Positions 46,740 to 54,998 of a DNA stretch of 64,000 nucleotides are shown one piece after another. The DNA is from Leptotrichia trevisanii DSM 22070. GTDB lineage: Bacteria > Fusobacteriota > Fusobacteriia > Fusobacteriales > Leptotrichiaceae. The notes beneath the pieces are model-generated. The model was given only the letters and a program-made list of their open reading frames with translations, searched no databases and was not told the origin of the DNA. A program made the position numbers and the translations under genes. Positions within the stretch are counted from its first letter, which is position 1. Every line of letters starts with the position of its first letter. The stretch spans positions 1 to 64,000 of the forward strand of contig NZ_AXVL01000022.1 of the NCBI RefSeq assembly GCF_000482505.1, given 5' to 3'.

Positions 46740-47249
46740 TTATTTCATTTTTCTTAATAAATCTAATGTTTTTTGGGGAATAGAGCCATTTCCTTCCATT
46801 GCCACCACTATTGGCGGGAAGTTTTTCGGAAGTGCCAAATCTTCAATTCTATTTTCCACATCTAATGTTATTTCGTTTTCTTTTCTTGCGGATATTTTAT
46901 TTTTTGTGTCAGGATCTATTATTATTAATGAAGCTAATGCCAGTAAATCTACATATTCGCTAGCTTCCAAAATTTTATCAGCACTAGTTATGTCTCCTGC
47001 TCCAATTAATAATGCTCTACCGTCTATAACGGATTTTATAACTTTATTAATTGATTGCCCTTTACATTGTCCTAAAGCGGCTTTACTGGCATAGGCACGT
47101 TTTCCCCAAAGGAATGTGTGAATGTAATCTACTCCCAATTTTACAACTTCATTGATTAAGTATAAGCTGTCATCAAGTAAATATCCAATTTCTTCTCTGT
47201 GAATTTCTTCAGGTGAGAGCCTGTACCCAAATGAAATCATTTTCATCAT
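46740..47249 (-). pseudogene. C-terminal half of an Old Yellow Enzyme-type oxidoreductase
   Basis: 169 residues matching only the second half of the NADH:flavin oxidoreductase TIM barrel: FGYRLSPEE, LINEVVKLGVDYIHTFLWGKR, ALLIGAGDITSADKILEAS and LLALASLIIIDPDTKNKI. Full-length family members have about 350 residues; the N-terminal half with much of the FMN and substrate site is missing, and upstream sequence does not supply it. An ATG with AAAGGG upstream exists, so a stable fragment might still be made, but enzymatic activity is not expected. Confidence 0.75.
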
Positions 47250-47430
47250 CCCTTTACATTATTTCAAATTTCATTATTATTATAACTCGAAATTCAAATT
47301 TATCAATTTTTCACTAAAACATCTAATTTCTCAAGATAAAATATTTTCAAAGTGAAAATAAACTTAAATAATAGAATAATATAGTACGATATATTGAAAA
47401 TATATATTTTCTTATTAAGGAGGAGTCAAT

Positions 47431-48078
47431 ATGAAAAAAGTATTAGCAATTATCTTGTTGTCAGTATTGACAATGGTTTCTTGCACGACTGCCACTGATG
47501 GAACAAGAAAAGTTAGTAAAACTGGAATCGGTGCAGGAATTGGAGCGGCTGCCGGAGCTGTAATTGGGCAGGTTATTGGGAAAGATACGAAAGGAACGTT
47601 AATCGGTACAGCTGGAGGGGCTGCAGTCGGAGCGGCTATTGGAAATATTTTTGACAGACAGGAAAAAGAATTAAGAAATAAGTTAAAAGGGACAGGTGTG
47701 GATGTTAAAAGAACTGGTGAAGGTGAAATCAAATTGACAGCACCTGAAAATATTACTTTTGACATAAACAGTTACGTAATTAAGCCACAATTCAGAAATA
47801 CTCTAGATTCAGTGGCAACTGTGCTAAAAACTTATCCTGACTCAACAATCGTAGTTTCAGGACATACAGACACAACAGGAAATGACGCAATTAATAATCC
47901 ACTTTCTGTAAATCGTGCAAGTTCAGTAGAATATTATCTTGAATCACAAGGTATTTCGAGTTCAAGAATAACTTCACGTGGTTATGGAAGTAAACAGCCA
48001 ATTGCAAGTAATGCAACAGAAGCTGGAAGAGCTCAAAATAGAAGAGTAGAAATTGCTATAATTGCAAATCAAAAATAA
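47431..48078 (+). CDS. OmpA-family outer-membrane lipoprotein
   Basis: 215 residues. Lipobox signal peptide (MKKVLAIILLSVLTMVSC, Cys18), a glycine-zipper segment rich in GxxxG (about 32-70: GIGAGIGAAAGAVIGQ, GTAGGAAVGAAIG), then a C-terminal OmpA peptidoglycan-binding domain (about 105-215) with VVSGHTDTTGNDAINNPLS and NRRVEIAI. The layout matches YiaD-type lipoproteins that tie the outer membrane to the cell wall. Start follows AAGGAGGAG. Confidence 0.93.
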   Translation: MKKVLAIILLSVLTMVSCTTATDGTRKVSKTGIGAGIGAAAGAVIGQVIGKDTKGTLIGTAGGAAVGAAIGNIFDRQEKELRNKLKGTGVDVKRTGEGEIKLTAPENITFDINSYVIKPQFRNTLDSVATVLKTYPDSTIVVSGHTDTTGNDAINNPLSVNRASSVEYYLESQGISSSRITSRGYGSKQPIASNATEAGRAQNRRVEIAIIANQK

Positions 48079-48091
48079 TTAAATAATTTTT

Positions 48092-48134
48092 AGGGGTTTT
48101 TTCAAATTAAGTTTTGAACTAACTCCTTTTTTTA
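48092..48134 (+). terminator. Terminator of the OmpA-like gene
   Basis: AGGGGTT ... AACTCCT outer stem and TTCAAA/TTTTGAA inner stem followed by seven T's. Confidence 0.6.
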
Positions 48135-48270
48135 AGAATTTTTAGAATGATAGTCAATCCACTTAAAAATTAGAACAAAAATATGTAAAAAAATGACTTG
48201 GCTATAGATGCAACCTAACTTTTTTACTCTCATTTTAAACTAAAATTACTATAAAATTTAGGAGATTTTT

Positions 48271-49089
48271 ATGAAAAAAAATATAGTATTAAAATTTATG
48301 CTGTTACTTGGAACTTTATTAAGTTTCATATTAAATGCTGGAAATAAGGAAAATTTTAACAATTTTGAAAAATTTTCATTCAGGATGTCAAATAATCCAG
48401 ATTATATAAGCTACAGAATAATAACAGGCAATGGAGATAAGTATCCTGTGCAGCTGAATGTGGGAAACTATCTGGCTTTTATGCCTTCGAGATATGCAGC
48501 AGTCAATGTTTATGAATTTTTATCTGATACCTTGAAAAAAGATTTTAAAATTATAAAAATAAATAAAAAGGGAAAAATAACGGATCAGTCTAAAATTATA
48601 AAATATTCTGCAAATGATTTTTTTCTAAACTATAAAGATAACGTGGATTTTGAAAAAGCTGAACTAAAATCACTAGGAATGGTGTTTGCAGGAGTAAAAA
48701 ATGTAGGAACAGGAGAATACAAGATAACTGCTTATGGGAACAAGGGAATTTCTGGAGGAATTGACAGTAAAGGGCTAAATTGGTTAAACTTGGCGTTTAT
48801 TCCGACGAATTCAGCATTTTATATAAAAACGACTGGTGATAAAAGTTTAGTGTGGAGTCCAAATCGTGATTATAACAGTATTCAATACACATTTTCAGTT
48901 GAGAATGGAAAAATAGTGGCCGTGGATAAAAAAGGAAAGCATTACTTAACTATCTATCAAAAGAGTGATTCATTGTTTGTAGATATGACAAAATATAGTC
49001 TTGAATTTCGTGTAAATCAGTCTGAAAATCAGCTTGAATATTGGATAAATCATAAATTAAAATATGTGGAAAAATATCAAACTATATAA
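48271..49089 (+). CDS. Secreted protein of unknown function
   Basis: 272 residues with a signal peptide (about 1-24, ending ILNAG). The mature part is beta-rich and basic with no cysteine; LVWSPNRDYNSIQYTFSVEN followed by GKIVAVDKKGKHYLTIYQ has the rhythm of a beta-trefoil or lectin-like repeat, but this is only a hint. Start follows TTAGGAGA. Lies downstream of the OmpA-like gene behind a terminator. Confidence 0.6.
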   Translation: MKKNIVLKFMLLLGTLLSFILNAGNKENFNNFEKFSFRMSNNPDYISYRIITGNGDKYPVQLNVGNYLAFMPSRYAAVNVYEFLSDTLKKDFKIIKINKKGKITDQSKIIKYSANDFFLNYKDNVDFEKAELKSLGMVFAGVKNVGTGEYKITAYGNKGISGGIDSKGLNWLNLAFIPTNSAFYIKTTGDKSLVWSPNRDYNSIQYTFSVENGKIVAVDKKGKHYLTIYQKSDSLFVDMTKYSLEFRVNQSENQLEYWINHKLKYVEKYQTI

Positions 49090-49140
49090 AAATCTAGTAT
49101 TTTTAGATAATTGAAATATAATTTTTTAGTTTTAATAAAT

Positions 49141-49320
49141 CGACGGAGCTTTTATTTGTTCAGCTACGATTGTTTGACGACTGGAAGGAGAAGTTTCGGA
49201 GTTGGGCAAATAAAAGTCGTAGTCTAGCCATAGGTTATTGCGTAGCAATCTTGCCACAATTTTAATTATTAGTATAAATCTTTACTGCAAGATAAGGATT
49301 TGCGGCAATGAACAATCCTG
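49141..49320 (+). repeat. Structured leader repeat, copy B
   Basis: Matches copy A (1121-1290) in CCATAGGTTATTGCGTAG, TTTTAATTATTAGTATAAA and TTTACTGCAAGATAAGGATT, and ends in ATGAACAATCCTGC. The variable stem between GGAG and TCGTA is CTTTTATTTG (49149-49158) with CAAATAAAAG (49207-49216): different bases, same pairing. After six codons the reading frame meets the proC terminator, so the downstream gene is lost. Confidence 0.5.
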
Positions 49321-49324
49321 CAAA

Positions 49325-49345
49325 AGAGGGGATTTTACTCCCCTG
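49325..49345 (-). terminator. Hairpin at the proC stop
   Basis: On the minus strand AGGGG-AGTAAAAT-CCCCT then CTTTTG; it overlaps the proC stop codon. Confidence 0.5.
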
Positions 49346-50138
49346 CCATTTCTTTAGACTTTTCCGTACAAGCCTTAACGGCTTCCATTACAGTTCCTCT
49401 AAATTTACCATCTTCCAGCACTTTCAAGGCGGCAATTGTAGTTCCTCCTGGAGAAGTTACCTCATCTTTCAAAATTCCTGGATGTTTTTTTGTTTTAAGC
49501 ATCATTTTGGCTGAACCTAACACCGTTTGGGCAATAATTTCATAAGCCCTGTCCCTTGGCATTCCTTCCAGTACCCCGCCATCCGCAAGAGCTTCCATAA
49601 ATACGTAAACATAGGCTGGTAAAGAGCCACTAATTCCTGTATAGGCATGCATAAGTTTTTCCTCAATTTCAATACTTTTTCCAAAACTATTCAGTAATTT
49701 AAAAATCATACTTTTTTCATTTTCCTGAATGTTATGATTAAAAGAAACTGCCGTCATTCCTTCCATTACTTGGGCAGGCGTATTTGGCATAGTTCTAACC
49801 ACTTTTTTGTCAGTCCCAATAATATTTTGAATAAAATTAATGCTAATTCCAGCGGCAATTGACAAAACAATAGTTTTTTCAGTCAAACCATCTTTTATTT
49901 TTTCCAATACTTTTGGAATAATATTTGGCTTTACAGAAAGAATGAGAATACTGCTTTCTTTTGCGATTTCATTTTCACTTTTCGCTCTTTTCACGCCATA
50001 TTCTTTTGATAACTCTTCAATTTTCTCCTTGTTTAAATCAAAAATAGCTATATTTTTATTTTCAAGAAAGTTTGAAGCTGTAACTCCCTTCAATATCGAA
50101 CTTCCCATATTTCCTGCTCCAATAATTCCTAATTTCAT
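49335..50138 (-). CDS. proC: Pyrroline-5-carboxylate reductase
   Basis: 267 residues. Rossmann motif GIIGAGNMGSSILKG, LSVKPN for cofactor contacts, and the C-terminal ProC signature DEVTSPGGTTIAALKVLE. Last step of proline synthesis, reducing pyrroline-5-carboxylate with NAD(P)H. Start follows AAGGAGC. Stands 36 bases after the cobalamin adenosyltransferase gene. proA and proB are not in the window. Confidence 0.95.
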   Translation of the reverse strand: MKLGIIGAGNMGSSILKGVTASNFLENKNIAIFDLNKEKIEELSKEYGVKRAKSENEIAKESSILILSVKPNIIPKVLEKIKDGLTEKTIVLSIAAGISINFIQNIIGTDKKVVRTMPNTPAQVMEGMTAVSFNHNIQENEKSMIFKLLNSFGKSIEIEEKLMHAYTGISGSLPAYVYVFMEALADGGVLEGMPRDRAYEIIAQTVLGSAKMMLKTKKHPGILKDEVTSPGGTTIAALKVLEDGKFRGTVMEAVKACTEKSKEMAGE

Positions 50139-50174
50139 TTCAAACCAGCTCCTTTTTTTATTATTTTATTTAAA

Positions 50175-50762
50175 TTATTTGTTATTTTTAAAAATTTTTT
50201 TACTTCTTTTGTAAACAGTTTCGCTGATTCCTAATTTCAAATTTACAAGACAAGCCACTACAAAAAAATAATCCGAAAGTCTATTTATATACTGAAGTCC
50301 AATTTTATTTATCCCTTCACCTGACTCAATTACAGCTATCATCTTTCTCTCCAAATTCCGCACACTTGTCCGCATCATATGAAACATGCTCGAAATCTTA
50401 CTTCCTCCTGGAATTATAAAACATTCAAGTTTAGGAAGCAGGGGAATATATTCATCCATTCTTTGCTCAAGCCACTCCACATTATCAATTTTCTGCTTAT
50501 ATTCCCGCAAGCCTTCTGGTACTGCCAAATCACTTCCACAGTCAAAGAGCTGCTGCTGAATATTTTCACACTCTTCACGAATTTCTTCCAAAACACTATT
50601 TAACTTGTCATTTTCACGAATTTCAGCCACAATAACTCCAAGCAGCGAACATACCTCATCCATCGTTCCATAGGCTTCCACTCTCACATGAGTCTTGCTC
50701 ACACGTTCCCCTCCAGCAAGTCTGGTAAATCCTTCATCACCATATTTTGTGTATATTTTCAT
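50175..50762 (-). CDS. ATP:cob(I)alamin adenosyltransferase (PduO type)
   Basis: 195 residues. N-terminal signature MKIYTKYGDEGFTRLAGGERVSK, the ATP loop, VEAYGTMDEVCSLLG, then a five-helix bundle with MMRTSVRNLERKMIA, all PduO-type features. Transfers the adenosyl group of ATP to cobalamin to make coenzyme B12. No B12-dependent enzyme or pdu/eut gene is in the window. Start follows AAGGAAA. Confidence 0.93.
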   Translation of the reverse strand: MKIYTKYGDEGFTRLAGGERVSKTHVRVEAYGTMDEVCSLLGVIVAEIRENDKLNSVLEEIREECENIQQQLFDCGSDLAVPEGLREYKQKIDNVEWLEQRMDEYIPLLPKLECFIIPGGSKISSMFHMMRTSVRNLERKMIAVIESGEGINKIGLQYINRLSDYFFVVACLVNLKLGISETVYKRSKKIFKNNK

Positions 50763-50881
50763 AAGTTTTAATTTCCTTTTTTCAGTTTAATTTTTAGTAA
50801 AATTTATAAATTATTTATTAATAAGTTTCGCATTCTTCCGATACTCCTCAATTTATTTTATCAAAAATTTTAATCCCCTCT

Positions 50882-52300
50882 TCAAACATCATCGTTTTCT
50901 AATAACCCCACTACCTCAATATGCGGTGTCTGCGGAAACATATCCACAGGAGTAACTTTCTTTAAGACATACCCATTTTCAGCCAAAATCTTCACATCTC
51001 GTGCAAAAGTGGCAGGATTGCAGGAAATATAGACAATTTTTTCAATTTTATTTTTTATAACACTTTTTAGGGCAGTTTCCTCAATTCCTCGCCTTGGCGG
51101 GTCAAAAACTATTGCTCCAACATTTTCTCTCTTCAAAATTTTTGGCAGTTCCTTCTCAACTTTTCCATTTACAAATTCTACATTTTGAATGGAGTTTTCA
51201 TAAGAAGTCAGTTTTGCAGCAAGTGTTGAACTTTCGACACTTTCAATTCCAATAACTTTCTTTATGTTTTTTGAAAGCATCATTGCAATGGTTCCAGTTC
51301 CTGAAAATGCATCAATTACTGTTTTTTCATAGATTTTATCAGTATTTTTATTTTCTTCATTCAAAAACTTTATTGCAACATCATAAAGTTTTAGTGCCTG
51401 TTTTTTATTAATTTGGAAAAATGAATTTGGATAAATCTTGAATTTTAATCCTTCCATTTCCTCTTCCAAATACTGGCTTCCAAATAAATGGACATTTTTA
51501 CCTAAAATTATGTTATTCTGTTCAGTTTTTACAGAAATATAGATTGATTTTATGCAGTCATTTTCATCATACATTTCTTCCAGCACTTTTGAAAGCTGAT
51601 TATACTGCGAATTTTTATTTACGATAACAACTATCATAACTTCATCTTTTTCATTATTTCTAACCATTATCTGCTTCAAAAAACCAGTATTATTCACTTC
51701 ATTAAAAACTTTAAATTCCTTTTTTGTACCTGCAAAACTATTTACTTTCTGCAAAAATTTATCAATAATTATTTTGGCAATTTCTGATTTTAGAAGACTT
51801 TCTTTAGCTGAAAATACATTGTGGGACTTTCTTGAATAAAATCCCGTCTGAATAACTCCATTCTTTTTGAAAAATGGCTCAGCCGTCTTGTTTCTATAAT
51901 TAATTTTTTTATCACTTCCAATAATTTTGCTAATTTTTACCTTTTTCAAATCAATTTCAGCAATCTTTGTCAACACTTCTTCAAGCATTTTATCCTTATA
52001 TTCAAGCTGTTTCTCATATTTAAGCATTCCAAAATCACAGCCATCAAAATCCTCAAAACTAATTTTGGACAAATCCTCAATCCTGTCCTTTGATGGTTCA
52101 ATTATCCTAGTTATAAGCCCTCTTGCATACGATTTTTTTACCGAGATAATTTCCACTTCCAATTTATCTCCTGGAACACTCATCGGTACAAATACTGTAA
52201 ACCCAGCAATTCTTCCAAGTCCTTCTCCACCAAACACTATTTTTTCTATTTGAATTTCCAGTTTTTGCCCAACTTCATAATTATTTTTTATTTTATTCAT
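50882..52300 (-). CDS. RlmD/TrmA-family 23S rRNA uracil-5-methyltransferase
   Basis: 472 residues: N-terminal TRAM domain (about 10-70), central RNA-binding part, and a Rossmann methyltransferase with DAFSGTGTIAM, FDPPRRGIEE and the catalytic Cys in VYISCNPATFARDV. Transfers a methyl group from SAM to a uridine C5 in 23S rRNA. The iron-sulfur cysteine cluster of E. coli RlmD is not visible: only one Cys (DGCDFG) remains in that region, as in RlmCD-type homologues of Firmicutes. Start 13 bases after the M20 gene stop. Confidence 0.9.
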   Translation of the reverse strand: MNKIKNNYEVGQKLEIQIEKIVFGGEGLGRIAGFTVFVPMSVPGDKLEVEIISVKKSYARGLITRIIEPSKDRIEDLSKISFEDFDGCDFGMLKYEKQLEYKDKMLEEVLTKIAEIDLKKVKISKIIGSDKKINYRNKTAEPFFKKNGVIQTGFYSRKSHNVFSAKESLLKSEIAKIIIDKFLQKVNSFAGTKKEFKVFNEVNNTGFLKQIMVRNNEKDEVMIVVIVNKNSQYNQLSKVLEEMYDENDCIKSIYISVKTEQNNIILGKNVHLFGSQYLEEEMEGLKFKIYPNSFFQINKKQALKLYDVAIKFLNEENKNTDKIYEKTVIDAFSGTGTIAMMLSKNIKKVIGIESVESSTLAAKLTSYENSIQNVEFVNGKVEKELPKILKRENVGAIVFDPPRRGIEETALKSVIKNKIEKIVYISCNPATFARDVKILAENGYVLKKVTPVDMFPQTPHIEVVGLLENDDV

Positions 52301-52313
52301 CTCATTCCTTTTT

Positions 52314-53528
52314 TTATTTTAAATATTCTAAAATATTTTTCAATTGCAATCCCATTCCGATTTTTAAACTTTTCTCATCAATATTAAATTTTGGATGGTG
52401 CAAATCATAAATCAAGCCTTTTTCTTCCACTCTTGTTCCCAGTCTAAAAAAACATCCAGGAATTTCATTTAGGAAATAACTAACATCTTCAACATCCATT
52501 CTAGGCTGTTTTATTAATTCCAGGGCATTTTCGCCGTATAAGTCAACAATATTATTTTCTACTTTTTTTGTCATTTCTTCGTCGTTAATTACAGGAGCAT
52601 AGCCACGCTTAATATCAATATTTATTGTTCCGCCTAGTGATTCTACAAATTTAGGCAAGTCTTTTTCAATTGTTTCAATTATGAATGTTCTTGTTTCTTC
52701 AGACATTGTTCTTGCTGTACCCCTCATTTCCACTTTATCACAGACTACGTTGTCGGCAAAGCCTCCGTTGAATGCTCCAATTGTAATCACAGCTTCTTCT
52801 CTTGGATCAATTCTTCTGCTTACTATTGATTGCAAGTATTCCATAACTTTTGCTCCGATTAATATTGCATCAACTCCTTTGTGAGGCAATGCGGCGTGGG
52901 CAGAAGTACCATTTATCGTAAGGTGTATTCTTGCTGACGAAGCGTGTGCCTTTCCATATTTTATTCCAATTTTTCCAAGTTCTATTTCTGGAGCCATGTG
53001 CAATGCAAAAAATGCATCTATTTTTCGATTTTTATCACTTTCAAATTTTAATGCTCCACTTTTTATCATTCTATCTGCGCCGCCAGTTGTTTCTTCCGCT
53101 GGCTGGAAGAAAAATCTCACAGTTCCATGCCATTTATCCTTATTATCTGCCAAAATTTTTGCTGCTCCAAGCTGAATAGTTGTATGTGCATCGTGTCCGC
53201 AAGCGTGCATTTTCCCAATATTTTTTGACTTATATTCAACTTCATTTTCTTCCAAAATTGGCAGTGCATCAATATCTGCACGAGTTGCAACTGTCTTATT
53301 TTCTATATTTTGCTTATCATTATAAATTGTCGCAACAACTCCTGTATTTATAATCTCAGAAAATTCAATTCCATTTTCCATTAAAAAATTTTTTATAAAT
53401 TTACTTGTTTCAAATTCTTCATCCCCAAGTTCAGGATTTTCATGAATAACTCTTCTGACTTTTACCATTTCATCATAAATTTTATCAACATTTTCTTTTA
53501 TAAACTCATTTATTCCTCGTGAATCCAT
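52314..53528 (-). CDS. M20D-family amidohydrolase
   Basis: 404 residues. Metal and catalytic blocks HENPELGDEEFET, ATRADIDALPI, MHACGHDAHTT and FFFQPAEE, then the dimerisation domain and a C-terminal GTRVEEKGLIYDLHHPKFN. This is the hippurate / N-acyl-amino-acid / IAA-amino-acid hydrolase subgroup. The substrate (N-acetyl amino acids, N-acetyl-diaminopimelate or acyl-amino acids) cannot be told from sequence. Probably co-transcribed with the downstream methyltransferase gene. Confidence 0.92.
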   Translation of the reverse strand: MDSRGINEFIKENVDKIYDEMVKVRRVIHENPELGDEEFETSKFIKNFLMENGIEFSEIINTGVVATIYNDKQNIENKTVATRADIDALPILEENEVEYKSKNIGKMHACGHDAHTTIQLGAAKILADNKDKWHGTVRFFFQPAEETTGGADRMIKSGALKFESDKNRKIDAFFALHMAPEIELGKIGIKYGKAHASSARIHLTINGTSAHAALPHKGVDAILIGAKVMEYLQSIVSRRIDPREEAVITIGAFNGGFADNVVCDKVEMRGTARTMSEETRTFIIETIEKDLPKFVESLGGTINIDIKRGYAPVINDEEMTKKVENNIVDLYGENALELIKQPRMDVEDVSYFLNEIPGCFFRLGTRVEEKGLIYDLHHPKFNIDEKSLKIGMGLQLKNILEYLK

Positions 53529-53610
53529 TTATTCTCACTTCTCTTTCTAAAAAATTACATAATTTTATTATATCAAAAAATACTATCTTTGTAAATTTTT
53601 GAAAAATAAA

Positions 53611-53726
53611 TAGACTTGTTCGAAAACTATATGTCTTTAAGATTTGATAGAATAAATGTTCTGAAGCAAAGAGGCTTAACCCCTTGTGAAAATAAAAAAA
53701 ACTTAAATTGTCAAATACATCTATAA
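53611..53726 (+). mobile_element. Solo IS terminal repeat and short frame
   Basis: TAGACTTGTTCGAAAACT (53611-53628) is the inverse complement of the IS5-like right end at 1599-1616. An ATG follows at 53631 and opens 31 codons (MSLRFDRINVLKQRGLTPCE...) before a stop at 53724; it may be the first codons of a lost transposase but was not recognised. Read as an IS left-end remnant. Confidence 0.4.
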
Positions 53727-53744
53727 ATAACTTTAATATAATTT

Positions 53745-54494
53745 TTATTTTTTTAAAATAAAATCTCTAGCCTTTTCAGCAATATTTTTTTTAGCAAAAA
53801 ATATTTGTATAGAATCAAAAGATTTATTAAGAGTAAAATTTAAAGAATAATAATTTCCTCCTTGACTAAGAAATTTATCAACTTTCACATCATAAACCCA
53901 AGAATAAGGGATTATATATGCGGGATAAACACAAAACAAATATCTGCTTCCAAGTTTTAAATCACTTTGCAACATTATTCCAGTTCCAACTATTCTATCA
54001 GAATTAATAAAATCTTCTTTTGCATAAGTTAAAAGGTTACCCTCATCTAAATCATCTAACATTTTAAAAATTCTTTTATTTTCTTTCTTTCTCATAAACA
54101 ATGCAAATAATAATAGAAAAAGTATAACAAACCATAAAAAAATTGGAATGCCGAACTTAATAAACACAGAAGTCATAGGGCTTATGGAAAAATCAGGATA
54201 CTCCTTTACAAATTCCAGTTCTTTAATATACTCTAAATATCCACCAAATAAAATATATACAGTGTCTACTATTAACAAAAAAATTTCTATACAATAAATC
54301 GGGTTTGCCGCTCTTTCTATTTTTAATATGTTATAAAAAAATTCACGTGGCCCCAGATCTTTTAAATTCTCATCAATTTCTACGAATACAGTTTTTCTCA
54401 TTATTCTTTTTCTTGCTGCTAAAGCAAGAAATATTGATAAAATAAAAATTAAGGGTATAAACATTATCTCGCCAATCATTCCAAACATTGTCAT
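53745..54494 (-). CDS. Membrane protein with PH-like tail (last gene of the island)
   Basis: 249 residues with three hydrophobic segments (near 5-26, 68-88, 108-133) and a soluble C-terminal domain of about 110 residues whose strands (SRYLFCVYPAYIIPYSWVYD, NYYSLNFTLNKSFDSIQIFF) and final helix (KKNIAEKARDFILKK) resemble a bacterial PH-like domain. No named family assigned. Start follows AAGGAAGTG. Downstream-most of eight same-strand genes. Confidence 0.6.
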   Translation of the reverse strand: MTMFGMIGEIMFIPLIFILSIFLALAARKRIMRKTVFVEIDENLKDLGPREFFYNILKIERAANPIYCIEIFLLIVDTVYILFGGYLEYIKELEFVKEYPDFSISPMTSVFIKFGIPIFLWFVILFLLLFALFMRKKENKRIFKMLDDLDEGNLLTYAKEDFINSDRIVGTGIMLQSDLKLGSRYLFCVYPAYIIPYSWVYDVKVDKFLSQGGNYYSLNFTLNKSFDSIQIFFAKKNIAEKARDFILKK

Positions 54495-54583
54495 TTAAAA
54501 CACTTCCTTTTCAATATAAAATATTGTCATTTCTGCACAATCAAAATAATAGTAATTTATTTAAAAAACTCTATATCTCTAAT

Positions 54584-54958
54584 TTAATCATATTTAACAG
54601 TATATGGTATAGAATATTCTTTTAAAATAGGCGTTAATTTCTGTATTTCATCTAAAACCATTTTTTCAGTAACAATAAGTGAAATTTTACTTGTCTGAAA
54701 AAAACGTTTAACCACTTTTGCATTTTTCTTATAAATCCTTATTTGCCCTCTGTAAGAATTACGAATACGAGTACAGTAAAATTCTACATAATCGATGTCA
54801 AAAAGCGGGATTTTTTTTGTAGGTATAGAATTAAGATGTAAGTTTTCATTTTCTACATAAAAACATTCCATTGTATTTTTTCTGACTATTAAATATATAA
54901 GAGTTGCACTAGAGATAATAAGTATTACCAGTTGTAGTATTATCATACTAATAATCAT
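54584..54958 (-). CDS. Single-helix membrane protein with PH-like domain
   Basis: 124 residues: one N-terminal helix (3-25), then about 95 residues alternating beta strands and a final helix (FDIDYVEFYCTRIRNSYRGQ, TEKMVLDEIQKLTPILKEY). The strand order resembles the C-terminal domains of the neighbouring 54999 and 56114 products. Start follows AAGGAGG. Confidence 0.6.
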   Translation of the reverse strand: MIISMIILQLVILIISSATLIYLIVRKNTMECFYVENENLHLNSIPTKKIPLFDIDYVEFYCTRIRNSYRGQIRIYKKNAKVVKRFFQTSKISLIVTEKMVLDEIQKLTPILKEYSIPYTVKYD

Positions 54959-54998
54959 TTTATATTCCTCCTTAAATATTTACACATAATCTTATCTT

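Noticed and set aside
47415-47765. Pro/Ala-rich frame opposite the OmpA-like gene
   Set aside because: Complement of the glycine-zipper codons; not a gene.
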